The position numbers and the translations under genes are program-made. The notes beneath the pieces are model-generated. The model was given only the letters and a program-made list of their open reading frames with translations, was not told where the DNA came from and searched no databases. This document shows positions 6,048-12,179 of a DNA stretch of 12,179 bases, in pieces; position 1 is the first letter of the stretch; each line of letters begins with the position of its first letter. The stretch covers positions 1 through 12,179 of the forward strand of contig JASBTO010000113.1 of NCBI GenBank assembly GCA_030148365.1. The letters run 5' to 3'. This DNA is from Kangiellaceae bacterium (GTDB lineage Bacteria; Pseudomonadota; Gammaproteobacteria; Enterobacterales; Kangiellaceae).

Positions 6048-6788
6048 CTAGTTCAGGGTCGTCAACCGGGCCTTGGCCTGCTGTGCCGCACTTGCGTCCG
6101 GATATTTGCTCATCAGCGATTCATAAGTCTTTCGGGCCTCGGCATTATTGCCCTTCGCTTCCCAGACCAGCCCCAGCTTGTAAAGCGCATCGGGAGCTTT
6201 GGGTGCATCAGCGTAATTATTGACGACACTGGAGAAGTGATCCTGCGCGCCTTCCAGATTCTTTTCGTTGTAAAGGATCTGACCGAGCCAGTAGTGGGCG
6301 TTCGAGGCCAACTCACCGTTCGGATAACGTTCAAGAAAATTTCCCAGGGAAGCTTTGGCTTCGACCAACTTGCGCTCGCGCAACAGGCTGAAAGCATCGT
6401 TGTAAGCCGCTCTTTCCTCGTCGCCCTGGGCCGAACCGGCAACACTACTACCGCTTTGACCACTGGCCGGCGCCTCGCCTGACAGCGCCTGAATACGGCG
6501 ATCCAGATCCAGATAAAGCTCACGCTGGCGCTCGGTAATTTGCTTGATCCGGTAATCGTTCTGCTCGATCTGACCTCTCAGTTGACGCACTTCGTTTTGC
6601 AAGGCGTTGATCTGGAAGACCAGCTCGGTGGTCACGTTACGGGAAGCCGGAGTCGCTGTTGCCGCGGATTGGGACTGCGACTGTCTGGCGTCATCGGATT
6701 CAGCTTCGATAATAGGGACTGCGGCAAAAGCCGACGACAGCGCCATGAAGGCCACCGCCGTCGTTACTGCCTGAAATTTGAATTTCAT
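6048..6788 (-). CDS. cpoB: Cell division coordinator CpoB (YbgF), periplasmic TolA partner
   Basis: CpoB is a periplasmic protein that links outer-membrane constriction by Tol-Pal with septal peptidoglycan synthesis by PBP1B. The 246-residue precursor has a Sec signal (MKFKFQ, then a hydrophobic stretch 7-19, with cleavage likely after Ala22 in SSAFA). A Ser/Gln/Ala-rich linker follows, then a coiled coil at about 52-100 (INALQNEVRQLRGQI and following) that forms the trimer, a second linker, and a C-terminal TPR-like domain from about 125. That domain contains AFSLLRERKLVEAKASLGNF, NAHYWLGQILYNEKN and ALYKLGLVWEAKGN, all typical of the family. The ATG lies 10 bases after the pal stop, so it is the last gene of the Tol-Pal operon. 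Confidence 0.95.
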   Translation of the reverse strand: MKFKFQAVTTAVAFMALSSAFAAVPIIEAESDDARQSQSQSAATATPASRNVTTELVFQINALQNEVRQLRGQIEQNDYRIKQITERQRELYLDLDRRIQALSGEAPASGQSGSSVAGSAQGDEERAAYNDAFSLLRERKLVEAKASLGNFLERYPNGELASNAHYWLGQILYNEKNLEGAQDHFSSVVNNYADAPKAPDALYKLGLVWEAKGNNAEARKTYESLMSKYPDASAAQQAKARLTTLN

Positions 6789-6798
6789 GGACAGCCTG

Positions 6799-7323
6799 TT
6801 ACTGATACTTCAGTTCTACCCGACGGTTCTTGGCCCAGGCAGCTTCAGTGTGAGCAGGATCGGCAGGACTTTCTTCACCGAAGCTGATGACTGAAATCTG
6901 GTTGCTGCCGGCACCGAAAGAACGCAGGACGTTGGCAACCGCATTGCCGCGACGCTCGCCAAGCGCGAGGTTGTATTCCGGGGTTCCGCGCTCATCGGCG
7001 TGGCCTTCCAGAACCAGACGGGAATTCGGGTTGTCACGCAGGAACTGGCCATGTGCTGCCAGCATGTCCTGGTAATCGGGACGGATCAGATCTTCGTCGA
7101 AGTCGAAGTAGACAGTGGTATCCGCCAGCAGAGCTTCCATGCGCTCGCGCTCCAGCTCTTCCGGCGTTTTGACGCCTTCAGTACCGGATACGTCGACGCC
7201 TGTGTCTACCTGAGTAGAGGTATCTTCAGGGAGAGTTGTTTCAGGCTTCTTGGTTGAGGTACAAGCGGCAACCGCTGTGGCCAGGATGGCGGCCAGCAGG
7301 ACTTTACCGAGTTGATTGCGCAT
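6799..7323 (-). CDS. pal: Peptidoglycan-associated lipoprotein Pal
   Basis: Pal anchors the outer membrane to peptidoglycan and is pulled to division sites by TolA/TolB. The 174-residue precursor has a lipoprotein signal with VAAC at 18-21; Cys21 is followed by Thr, which favours outer-membrane sorting. An acidic, Thr-rich linker (22-55) leads to an OmpA-like peptidoglycan-binding domain at about 69-174, with VYFDFDED (71-78), LVLEGHADERGTPEYNLALG (103-122), ERRGNAV and AAWAKNRRVEL near the end. I chose the ATG at 7321-7323 because a GGAG ribosome site precedes it and the signal peptide then begins normally; a longer reading adds 24 Gln-rich residues without family support. The 88-base gap after tolB contains a strong hairpin. 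Confidence 0.97.
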   Translation of the reverse strand: MRNQLGKVLLAAILATAVAACTSTKKPETTLPEDTSTQVDTGVDVSGTEGVKTPEELERERMEALLADTTVYFDFDEDLIRPDYQDMLAAHGQFLRDNPNSRLVLEGHADERGTPEYNLALGERRGNAVANVLRSFGAGSNQISVISFGEESPADPAHTEAAWAKNRRVELKYQ

Positions 7324-7375
7324 TACGTAAGCTCCTTCAGTTTGTTGATAATTTTGTTGTTGCTGTTTAAACCTG

Positions 7376-7399
7376 CCTTGTGCTGCCTGCAGCACAAGG
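7376..7399 (-). repeat. Strong hairpin between tolB and pal
   Basis: A perfect 10-base inverted repeat (CCTTGTGCTG/CAGCACAAGG, 7376-7385 and 7390-7399) with a 4-base loop begins 12 bases after the tolB stop. The transcript continues CAGGTTTAAAC, so there is no U-tract and it is not a clear terminator. It may stabilise the upstream mRNA or act as a processing site that sets separate tolB and pal levels (inference). Confidence 0.65.
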
Positions 7400-7411
7400 T
7401 CCGGAATTCTG

Positions 7412-8779
7412 TCAGTCCAGGAAAGGCGACCATGCCGGCGCCTTCACTTCACCCTGGTTTGATGGCAGTCGCGCCTTGAAGCGTCCATCAAGTGATACGG
7501 CGCTCAACAGCTGCCTGCCGCGTACTGCCGTTGCATAAATAATCATTGATCCGTTAGGCGCCAGGGTCGGCGACTCGTCCAGTTGAGTTTCCGTCAGAAC
7601 CTGAGAGCTGCCAGTGGCCAGGTCCAACACAGCAATCCGGTAAACGCCGCCAACCTGTTGAACCAGAACCAGTCTTTTGCCATCAGGGGTAAATTCGGCG
7701 CCCGCGTTGTATCGGCCCTCAAAAGTCACCCGCTCGGGCAAACTTCCAGAAAGATTAACACGATAGATCTGCGGTTTTCCACCCCGATCAGAGGTGAAAA
7801 CCAGCGACCGACCGTCCGGTGCCCAGGCAGGCTCAGTATCGATCGCCCAGTGATTTGTGAGGCGGGTTACTTTCCGTGATGCCAAGTCCATCACATAAAT
7901 TTCGGCGTTGCCATCCTTCGACAGGACCATCGCCATGCGTTGGCCGTCGGGCGACCAGACCGGCGAGCTGTTGATGCCCTTGAAACTGGCGACTTTCTCA
8001 CGGGATCGGGCACCGATATCGTGGATGAAGATTTCCGAGCGACCATTCTCGAAAGAGACATAGGCGAGCTTTTTCCCATCCGGGGACCAGTTCGGCGACA
8101 TGATGGACTGGTTGGACGCGAGAATGCGCTGGGGGTTGTAGCCATCCGAGTCGGCAATATAAAGCTGGAAGGGCTTGGACAGGGTCCTGTCGACATTGAC
8201 ATAGGCAATCCAGGTGTCGAAGGCGCCCCGCTCGCCGGTCAGCTTTTCGTAGATGGCGTCGGCAATTCTGTGGCCGTAACGGCGATAATTGCTGTTGTTG
8301 GCAATGCCTTCACGGCTCAGCAACAAATGGTTTGCCGGACCCACCGCCGGGCCGGAAGTCGCAACCCGGGGATTGACGTTGGGCGCCCCGGCCCGAAATA
8401 CATCCAACAAATCATAGGTCACCCGGTACTGGCCGGTCTGGACTTCCTCGACCTTGCCGATGACCAGAGCCTCAATACCCAGGGACCGCCACCGGTCCAG
8501 ACTGACCTGATCGAGGCTATGGGGCTGAGCCGGCATATCCTTGATGGCCAGCGGCCGGAACAGGCCACTGCGACGCAGATCATTGGCAATAATTTCCGCC
8601 AAATCGTGGGGCGGCGCGGCAGTCACGCCATTGCTGACAAATTCGAAAGGCACCACCGCGACCGGGCGGGCATCATCGATGCCCTGGGTGATCAGGATGT
8701 CGATTTCGGCCCTGGCCGCTGTCGCGGCGAGGACGGATAAACCGAACGTTAACAAAAGTTTGCTGATTTTTTTCATCAT
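7412..8779 (-). CDS. tolB: Tol-Pal system periplasmic protein TolB
   Basis: TolB is the periplasmic partner of Pal; TolA binding to its N-terminus frees Pal to engage peptidoglycan. The 455-residue precursor has a Sec signal peptide with cleavage expected after ARA (22-24). The mature start EIDILITQGIDDARPVAVV corresponds to the TolA-binding N-terminus. The alpha/beta D1 domain spans to about 185 (ending EKLTGERGAF), followed by a six-bladed propeller with WD40-like turns: WSPDGKKLAY (231-240), WSPDGQRMAM (275-284), WAPDGRSLVF (319-328), FTPDGKRLVL (363-372) and LAPNGSMIIY (406-415). Residues 130-165 are a Gly/Pro/Asn-rich loop longer than in E. coli, where the precursor is 430 residues. The ATG overlaps the tolA TGA (ATGA), so translation is probably coupled. 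Confidence 0.97.
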   Translation of the reverse strand: MMKKISKLLLTFGLSVLAATAARAEIDILITQGIDDARPVAVVPFEFVSNGVTAAPPHDLAEIIANDLRRSGLFRPLAIKDMPAQPHSLDQVSLDRWRSLGIEALVIGKVEEVQTGQYRVTYDLLDVFRAGAPNVNPRVATSGPAVGPANHLLLSREGIANNSNYRRYGHRIADAIYEKLTGERGAFDTWIAYVNVDRTLSKPFQLYIADSDGYNPQRILASNQSIMSPNWSPDGKKLAYVSFENGRSEIFIHDIGARSREKVASFKGINSSPVWSPDGQRMAMVLSKDGNAEIYVMDLASRKVTRLTNHWAIDTEPAWAPDGRSLVFTSDRGGKPQIYRVNLSGSLPERVTFEGRYNAGAEFTPDGKRLVLVQQVGGVYRIAVLDLATGSSQVLTETQLDESPTLAPNGSMIIYATAVRGRQLLSAVSLDGRFKARLPSNQGEVKAPAWSPFLD

Positions 8780-9708
8780 TGCTGTGTGGGGTCCAATATG
8801 ATTCTGAGGTTTTTCAGTTGTTCAAGTGCTTTTGGATCATCGGGAACGGGTAAAGGTTCCGACCGTTTTATGGCGGCGATGCCGGTACTGCAATAGGCAT
8901 TGTCGCCCTGGCAATCAAGAATCGCCAGAACCACGCCTCCGGGGCCGACCTGGATACGGATTTCGGCGCGACCTGTGTGGGTCGGCTGAATCCAGTTGCC
9001 ACGGACCTTGCGCTGGATTTGGGCGGCAAATTCATTGGCCACGCCTTTTGCTCGGGCCAGTTCCAAATCTTCAGCGGCTTCATCGATCTCGCCAAACAAC
9101 TCTTCCTCCAACCGCTTTCGCTCCGCTTCTTCCTGCTCGCGTCTGGCTTTCTCTTCCGCTTCTTTCTTCTTGCGGGCTTCTTCTTCCTTGCGCTTGCGTT
9201 CTTCCTCTTCCCGTTTCTTGCGCTCGGCTTCTTCGCGCTTGCGCTGCTCTTCCGCTTCCTGCTTCTTGCGCTCTTCCTCGGCGACACGTTTCTTTTCGGC
9301 TTCGGCCGCCTTGCGCGCCTCGTCTTCCTTTTGCTTGCGCTCTGCCTCGGCGATGCGCTTTTTCTCCGCTTCCGCCTGGCGCTGCCTTTCCTGTTCCTGC
9401 TCGCGCTGCTTGCGCTCGGCTTCCGCTATCCTCTGCTTCTCCGCTTCCGCTTCCCGGATTTTGCGCTGCTCTTCTTCACGTTTTTTGCGGGCCTGCTCTT
9501 CGAGACGCTTTTGCTCGGCAATTTTCTGCTGTTTCTTTTTTTCGATCAGTGGGCGGGTGTCGATGATTTTGGCATTGATCACAGGCCCCTCTCCCGCGGT
9601 CGGGGTAATTTCCCGGAAATTATAGCCAAATACCAGCAAACCGATGACCACGATATGGCCAACCAGGGCAACCAGCAAGGCGAGTTTGAAATCAGGATCG
9701 CGTGGCAC
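8776..9708 (-). CDS. tolA: Cell envelope integrity protein TolA
   Basis: TolA spans the periplasm, transmitting proton-motive force from TolQR to TolB/Pal. The 310-residue protein has a short cytoplasmic start, one membrane helix (about 9-28), a long Lys/Glu/Arg/Ala-rich helix (about 56-205, domain II) and a globular domain III (about 206-310). Domain III contains VRGNWIQP, VGPGGVVLAILDC and Cys266/Cys273, a possible disulfide. It is shorter than E. coli TolA (421), mainly in domain II. By spacing, the TolQ-contact motif Ser18-His22-Leu29-Ser33 of E. coli reads Ala14-His18-Leu25-Tyr29 here. The start is GTG at 9706-9708, 13 bases after the tolR stop; it places the membrane helix at the normal distance and has an AGAG-type ribosome site. 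The 3' end overlaps tolB by 4 bases. Confidence 0.95.
   Translation of the reverse strand: MPRDPDFKLALLVALVGHIVVIGLLVFGYNFREITPTAGEGPVINAKIIDTRPLIEKKKQQKIAEQKRLEEQARKKREEEQRKIREAEAEKQRIAEAERKQREQEQERQRQAEAEKKRIAEAERKQKEDEARKAAEAEKKRVAEEERKKQEAEEQRKREEAERKKREEEERKRKEEEARKKKEAEEKARREQEEAERKRLEEELFGEIDEAAEDLELARAKGVANEFAAQIQRKVRGNWIQPTHTGRAEIRIQVGPGGVVLAILDCQGDNAYCSTGIAAIKRSEPLPVPDDPKALEQLKNLRIILDPTQQ
9238..9450 (-). repeat. Three tandem 23-25-residue repeats in TolA domain II
   Basis: TolA residues 87-111, 112-134 and 135-157 start with near-identical blocks: AEAEKQRIAEAERKQ, AEAEKKRIAEAERKQ and AEAEKKRVAEEERKK. The rest of each unit drifts. The periodic helix suggests duplication within the coding sequence, a common way for TolA domain II length to vary. 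Repeated GAA/AAG-type codons make the DNA strongly purine-rich on the coding strand here. Confidence 0.75.
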
Positions 9709-9721
9709 AGAGACTCTCTTC

Positions 9722-10159
9722 TCAGCTTTCCGGCATGGGTTCTGTCATCAGGCCCACATTTTCAATGCCGACCTGCTCGGAAAGGGATACCAGTAATTGT
9801 ACGACTTTTTCGTACTCCACTTTTTTGGCGCCTTCAATCATGACTGGCGCGTTAGGTTTGTCTTCCCGGGCCTGTAGGACCTTCTCGATCAGCTCTTCAA
9901 GCGTCAGAGCATCACTGGTATCGCTGCCGATGGACAGAAAATAGGTGCCCGTCTCGTCAATACTGGCAATCAGGGGCGTTTCCGCATCCGGCGGCAGAAC
10001 TTCCGATTCTGCCTGCGGCAATTCCACATGGATGCCGGCCGTGATCAGCGGCGCGGTGATCATGAAAATCACCAGCAATACCAGCATCACATCGATGTAG
10101 GGAACCACGTTGATCTCCGCCATCTGGCGGCGCCGGGCTTTCTTTATCATCTGGCTCAT
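9722..10159 (-). CDS. tolR: Tol-Pal system proton-channel protein TolR (ExbD family)
   Basis: TolR forms the proton-driven inner-membrane motor with TolQ and energises TolA. The 145-residue protein has a basic cytoplasmic start (KKARRR, 6-11) and AEINVVPYIDVMLVLLVIFM, which contains Asp23 in the membrane helix at the same number as the essential E. coli Asp23. A periplasmic domain (about 43-145) follows, with the ExbD/TolR-like stretch APVMIEGAKKVEYEKVVQLL. Length matches the family. The ATG at 10157-10159 begins 4 bases after the tolQ stop, so the two are almost certainly translated together. Confidence 0.97.
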   Translation of the reverse strand: MSQMIKKARRRQMAEINVVPYIDVMLVLLVIFMITAPLITAGIHVELPQAESEVLPPDAETPLIASIDETGTYFLSIGSDTSDALTLEELIEKVLQAREDKPNAPVMIEGAKKVEYEKVVQLLVSLSEQVGIENVGLMTEPMPES

Positions 10160-10163
10160 GGTG

Positions 10164-10892
10164 TTACTCAGCCGTCATGGTGGCACTCGGACCACTGTGA
10201 GCCTTACGATGCAGGACGCCGGAAAATTCTTCCAGGAAGTTGTCGTAGCGGGTTTCGATCCGCTGCAGGCGGTTACCGAAGCGGTTGAAGGCAATCACTG
10301 CCGGGATGGCCGCGAAAAGACCCATCGCCGTGGCGATCAGGGCTTCAGCAATTCCCGGTGCGACCATCGCAAGGGTGGCCTGTTTGACCGATCCCAGCGC
10401 GATAAAGGAGTTCATAATCCCCCATACCGTACCGAACAGGCCGATATAGGGAGACACGGAACCGACGGTGGCGAGGAACGACAGATTGTTTTCCAGCTTT
10501 TCGACTTCCCGGCTGTTGGACACCCGCATCGCCCGGTGGGTACCGTCCATTACCGCTTCCGGTGACGTTCCCTTCTGGTTGCGCAAGCGGGCAAATTCCC
10601 GGTAACCGGCCTGGAACAGAGCCTCAAGACCCGAAGGGGCGTGTCGGCGCGATGAAAGGTCCGTATACAGTTTGGCGAGATCGATGCCGGACCAGAAGCG
10701 GTCTTCAAAGGCTTCGCTGTCACTGGACGCCTTGTTGAGTACCCGTGACTTTTGCATGATCAAGGCCCAGGACACCACGGAAATCAGCAGCAGCAGGACC
10801 ATGATTAACTGCACCAGCAGGCTGGCATTCATGAAAAGCCCGATAAAGGACATATCGGTTGTCAGGCCGGGAAAAATCAATTCAGACGTCAC
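10164..10892 (-). CDS. tolQ: Tol-Pal system protein TolQ (ExbB/MotA family)
   Basis: TolQ is the multimeric inner-membrane stator that forms the proton path with TolR. The 242-residue protein has three membrane helices: about 24-46 (SLLVQLIMVLLLLISVVSWA), 138-163 and 175-202. The cytoplasmic loop carries AFEDRFWSGIDLAKLY. The diagnostic block FLATVGSVSPYIGLFGTVWG is at 139-158, and APGIAEALIATAMGLFAAIP at 178-197. I chose the GTG at 10890-10892 because a strong GGAGGA ribosome site lies 9 bases upstream. The ATG at codon 14 has no ribosome site, though its product would resemble shorter relatives. With the GTG start the gene overlaps ybgC by 11 bases, implying coupled translation. Confidence 0.96.
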   Translation of the reverse strand: MTSELIFPGLTTDMSFIGLFMNASLLVQLIMVLLLLISVVSWALIMQKSRVLNKASSDSEAFEDRFWSGIDLAKLYTDLSSRRHAPSGLEALFQAGYREFARLRNQKGTSPEAVMDGTHRAMRVSNSREVEKLENNLSFLATVGSVSPYIGLFGTVWGIMNSFIALGSVKQATLAMVAPGIAEALIATAMGLFAAIPAVIAFNRFGNRLQRIETRYDNFLEEFSGVLHRKAHSGPSATMTAE

Positions 10893-11298
10893 GCTCTAGT
10901 TCCTCCAGCAATGCTGCGGGTACGGGTGTAGGTTTGAGGGTCGCCATATTGACACAGGCGACCAGAATATTGCCGCGACACACTTCATATTCCGGCTTGT
11001 TTTTCAGACTCAATATTTGCCCGAATCTGACGCTCGCCTTTCGCACCTCGATGACGCGGGTTCGCACTTCCAGCTCATCATTGAAACGTGCGGCCTTCAG
11101 GTAATCGATTTCGGCACGGCGCACCACAAAAGCGATACCCTGCTCTATCAAAATATCCTGTTCGAGACCCAGTGCGCGCAGCCATTCGGTGCGTCCACGT
11201 TCAAAGAATTTCAGATAGTTGGCGTAGTAAACCACGCCGGCTACATCGGTGTCCTCGTAATAGACACGGATTGGCCAGATAAATTCAGCATCAGACAT
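10882..11298 (-). CDS. ybgC: Tol-Pal system-associated acyl-CoA thioesterase YbgC
   Basis: YbgC is a small cytosolic hot-dog-fold thioesterase that hydrolyses acyl-CoA esters and is nearly always encoded before tolQ; its role with Tol-Pal is still unsettled. The 138-residue product has the family signature VYYEDTDVAGVVYYANYLKF (12-31). Asp18 is at the same position as the catalytic Asp of E. coli YbgC, and Tyr25 replaces E. coli His25. FERGRTEWLR and FVVRRAEIDYLKAARFND follow. The ATG at 11296-11298 is preceded only by a weak ribosome site and lies 26 bases after ruvB, so read-through from ruvB is likely. Confidence 0.96.
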   Translation of the reverse strand: MSDAEFIWPIRVYYEDTDVAGVVYYANYLKFFERGRTEWLRALGLEQDILIEQGIAFVVRRAEIDYLKAARFNDELEVRTRVIEVRKASVRFGQILSLKNKPEYEVCRGNILVACVNMATLKPTPVPAALLEELERDV

Positions 11299-11324
11299 GG
11301 AAACGCTTATGCACCCGAAATGGT

Positions 11325-12179
11325 TCAGTTCTTGTCGGTTTCATCGATCGGCTCCTGATCGAAAAGATCGCCCCGATCCCGTTGCAGGCCAAAATGGCGG
11401 TAAGCCAGTTTGGTAGCAGTGCGACCTCTGGGGGTCCGCTGGATATAGCCTTGCTGGATCAGAAAAGGTTCGAGGACTTCATCAATGGTGTCCCGCTCCT
11501 CACCAATGGCGGCCGCCAGGCTCTCGACACCCACCGGACCGCCATCGAATTTTTCAATGATGGCGAGCAGCAATTTGCGGTCCATGGTATCGAAGCCCTT
11601 ATCGTCAACATCGAGCAAATCCAGGGCCCGGCCGGCAATATCGCGGTTAATCCGGCCATCACCTTTTACTTCAGCGAAATCCCGAACCCGGCGCAACAGC
11701 CGGTTGGAAATACGCGGCGTGCCCCGGGAGCGACGGGCAATCTCGCCGGCGCCCTGCTCATCAATGCCCAGGCCGAGGATGTCCGCCGAGCGCTGCACGA
11801 TACGGGTGAGATCCTTGATGTTGTAATACTCGAGCCGTTGCACGATACCGAAACGATCCCGCAAGGGGGAGGTCAGCAGTCCGGCCCGGGTCGTCGCGCC
11901 TATCAGGGTAAAGGGCGGCAGATCCAGCTTGATGGAGCGGGCCGCGGGACCTTCGCCAATCATGATGTCGAGCTGGTAATCCTCCATCGCCGGATACAGG
12001 ATTTCCTCCACCACCGGACTCAGGCGATGGATTTCGTCAATAAAGAGGACGTCGTTCGGCTCGAGATTGGTCAGCATGGCCGCGACATCGCCGGCTTTTT
12101 CAAGCACCGGACCGGAGGTGTGCTTGATACCGACCTGCATTTCGTTGGCAACGATATTTGCCAGCGTGGTCTTGCCGAG
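11325..12179 (-). CDS. ruvB: Holliday junction branch migration ATPase RuvB, C-terminal 284 codons
   Basis: RuvB is the hexameric AAA+ motor that, with RuvA, drives branch migration of Holliday junctions. The window edge cuts the gene inside the Walker A loop: the first visible residues are LGKTTLANIVANE, so about 50 N-terminal residues are missing. Next come TSGPVLEKAGD, Walker B with VLFIDEIHRL, AMEDYQLDIMIGEGPAARSI, the sensor segment LIGATTRAG, and SPLRDRFGIVQRLE with the arginine-finger region. The lid follows (RRSRGTPRISNRLLRRVRDF), then the DNA-binding winged helix (EERDTIDEVLEPFLIQQGYI, QRTPRGR). The C-terminus ends in an acidic tail. No internal break is seen. In Pseudomonas the same ruvB-ybgC-tol order is found. 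Confidence 0.98.
   Translation of the reverse strand, partial: LGKTTLANIVANEMQVGIKHTSGPVLEKAGDVAAMLTNLEPNDVLFIDEIHRLSPVVEEILYPAMEDYQLDIMIGEGPAARSIKLDLPPFTLIGATTRAGLLTSPLRDRFGIVQRLEYYNIKDLTRIVQRSADILGLGIDEQGAGEIARRSRGTPRISNRLLRRVRDFAEVKGDGRINRDIAGRALDLLDVDDKGFDTMDRKLLLAIIEKFDGGPVGVESLAAAIGEERDTIDEVLEPFLIQQGYIQRTPRGRTATKLAYRHFGLQRDRGDLFDQEPIDETDKN

Noticed and set aside
7324..7395. Pal start 24 codons upstream
   Set aside because: It would put a Gln-rich segment before the lipoprotein signal peptide and start inside the tolB-pal hairpin region.
7940..8740. Plus-strand 266-codon reading frame
   Set aside because: It lies wholly inside tolB on the opposite strand and shows no recognisable motif; it is a shadow of GC-rich coding sequence.
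8977..9843. Long plus-strand reading frame of 288 codons, very rich in Phe and Leu, resembling a membrane protein
   Set aside because: It is the antisense of tolA domain II. The Glu/Lys/Ala/Arg codons on the coding strand read as Phe, Leu, Ser and Ala on the other. There is no family resemblance, and tolA is certain.
1..12179. A defence system, mobile element, CRISPR array or other accessory island
   Set aside because: Every gene but the oxygenase belongs to a conserved housekeeping set in a familiar order. No integrase, transposase, direct-repeat array or change of base composition was noticed.

Overview
The window reads as ordinary, well-kept chromosome from a gammaproteobacterium. GC content looks moderately high, about 55-60% by eye. 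The gene order ruvB-ybgC-tolQRAB-pal-cpoB-queE-queC matches Pseudomonas and its relatives, as does the order ndk-rlmN-pilF-rodZ-ispG. Presence of pilF implies type IV pili. The proteins are not identical to any Pseudomonas sequence I can recall, and a marine relative (Cellvibrionales, Oceanospirillales or Marinobacter-like) is a guess only. All sixteen genes lie on the minus strand, so transcription runs from high to low coordinates. I see no credible plus-strand gene, tRNA, rRNA, insertion sequence, prophage or CRISPR array.

In transcription order, block 1 (12179 down to about 6001) holds the 3' part of ruvB (Holliday junction motor, cut by the window edge) and the Tol-Pal envelope machine: ybgC, tolQ, tolR, tolA, tolB, pal and cpoB. 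Genes are tightly packed, with an 11-nt ybgC/tolQ overlap and a 4-nt tolA/tolB overlap. The block closes with a textbook Rho-independent terminator. Block 2 (about 5940 to 3900) holds queE and queC, two consecutive steps of 7-deazaguanine (preQ0/queuosine) synthesis, followed by an uncharacterised 2-oxoglutarate/Fe(II) oxygenase. Block 3 is ndk, with its own promoter and an unusual terminator-like hairpin in its leader. Block 4 (3194 down to the left edge) is rlmN, pilF, a short rodZ and the first 229 codons of ispG, with start/stop spacings of a few bases or less, typical of translational coupling.

Functionally the region mixes envelope constriction during division (Tol-Pal-CpoB), cell-shape control (RodZ), pilus secretin assembly (PilF), tRNA/rRNA modification (QueE, QueC, RlmN), nucleotide balance (Ndk), isoprenoid synthesis (IspG) and recombination (RuvB). 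I do not see a clear undescribed system. The points most worth a second look are a RodZ that stops where its periplasmic DUF4115 domain should begin, the 2OG-Fe(II) oxygenase placed behind queEC, the ndk leader hairpin with a T-tract, and an atypical TolA transmembrane motif. No gene-free stretch exceeds 300 bases; the longest is the 185-base gap upstream of ndk.
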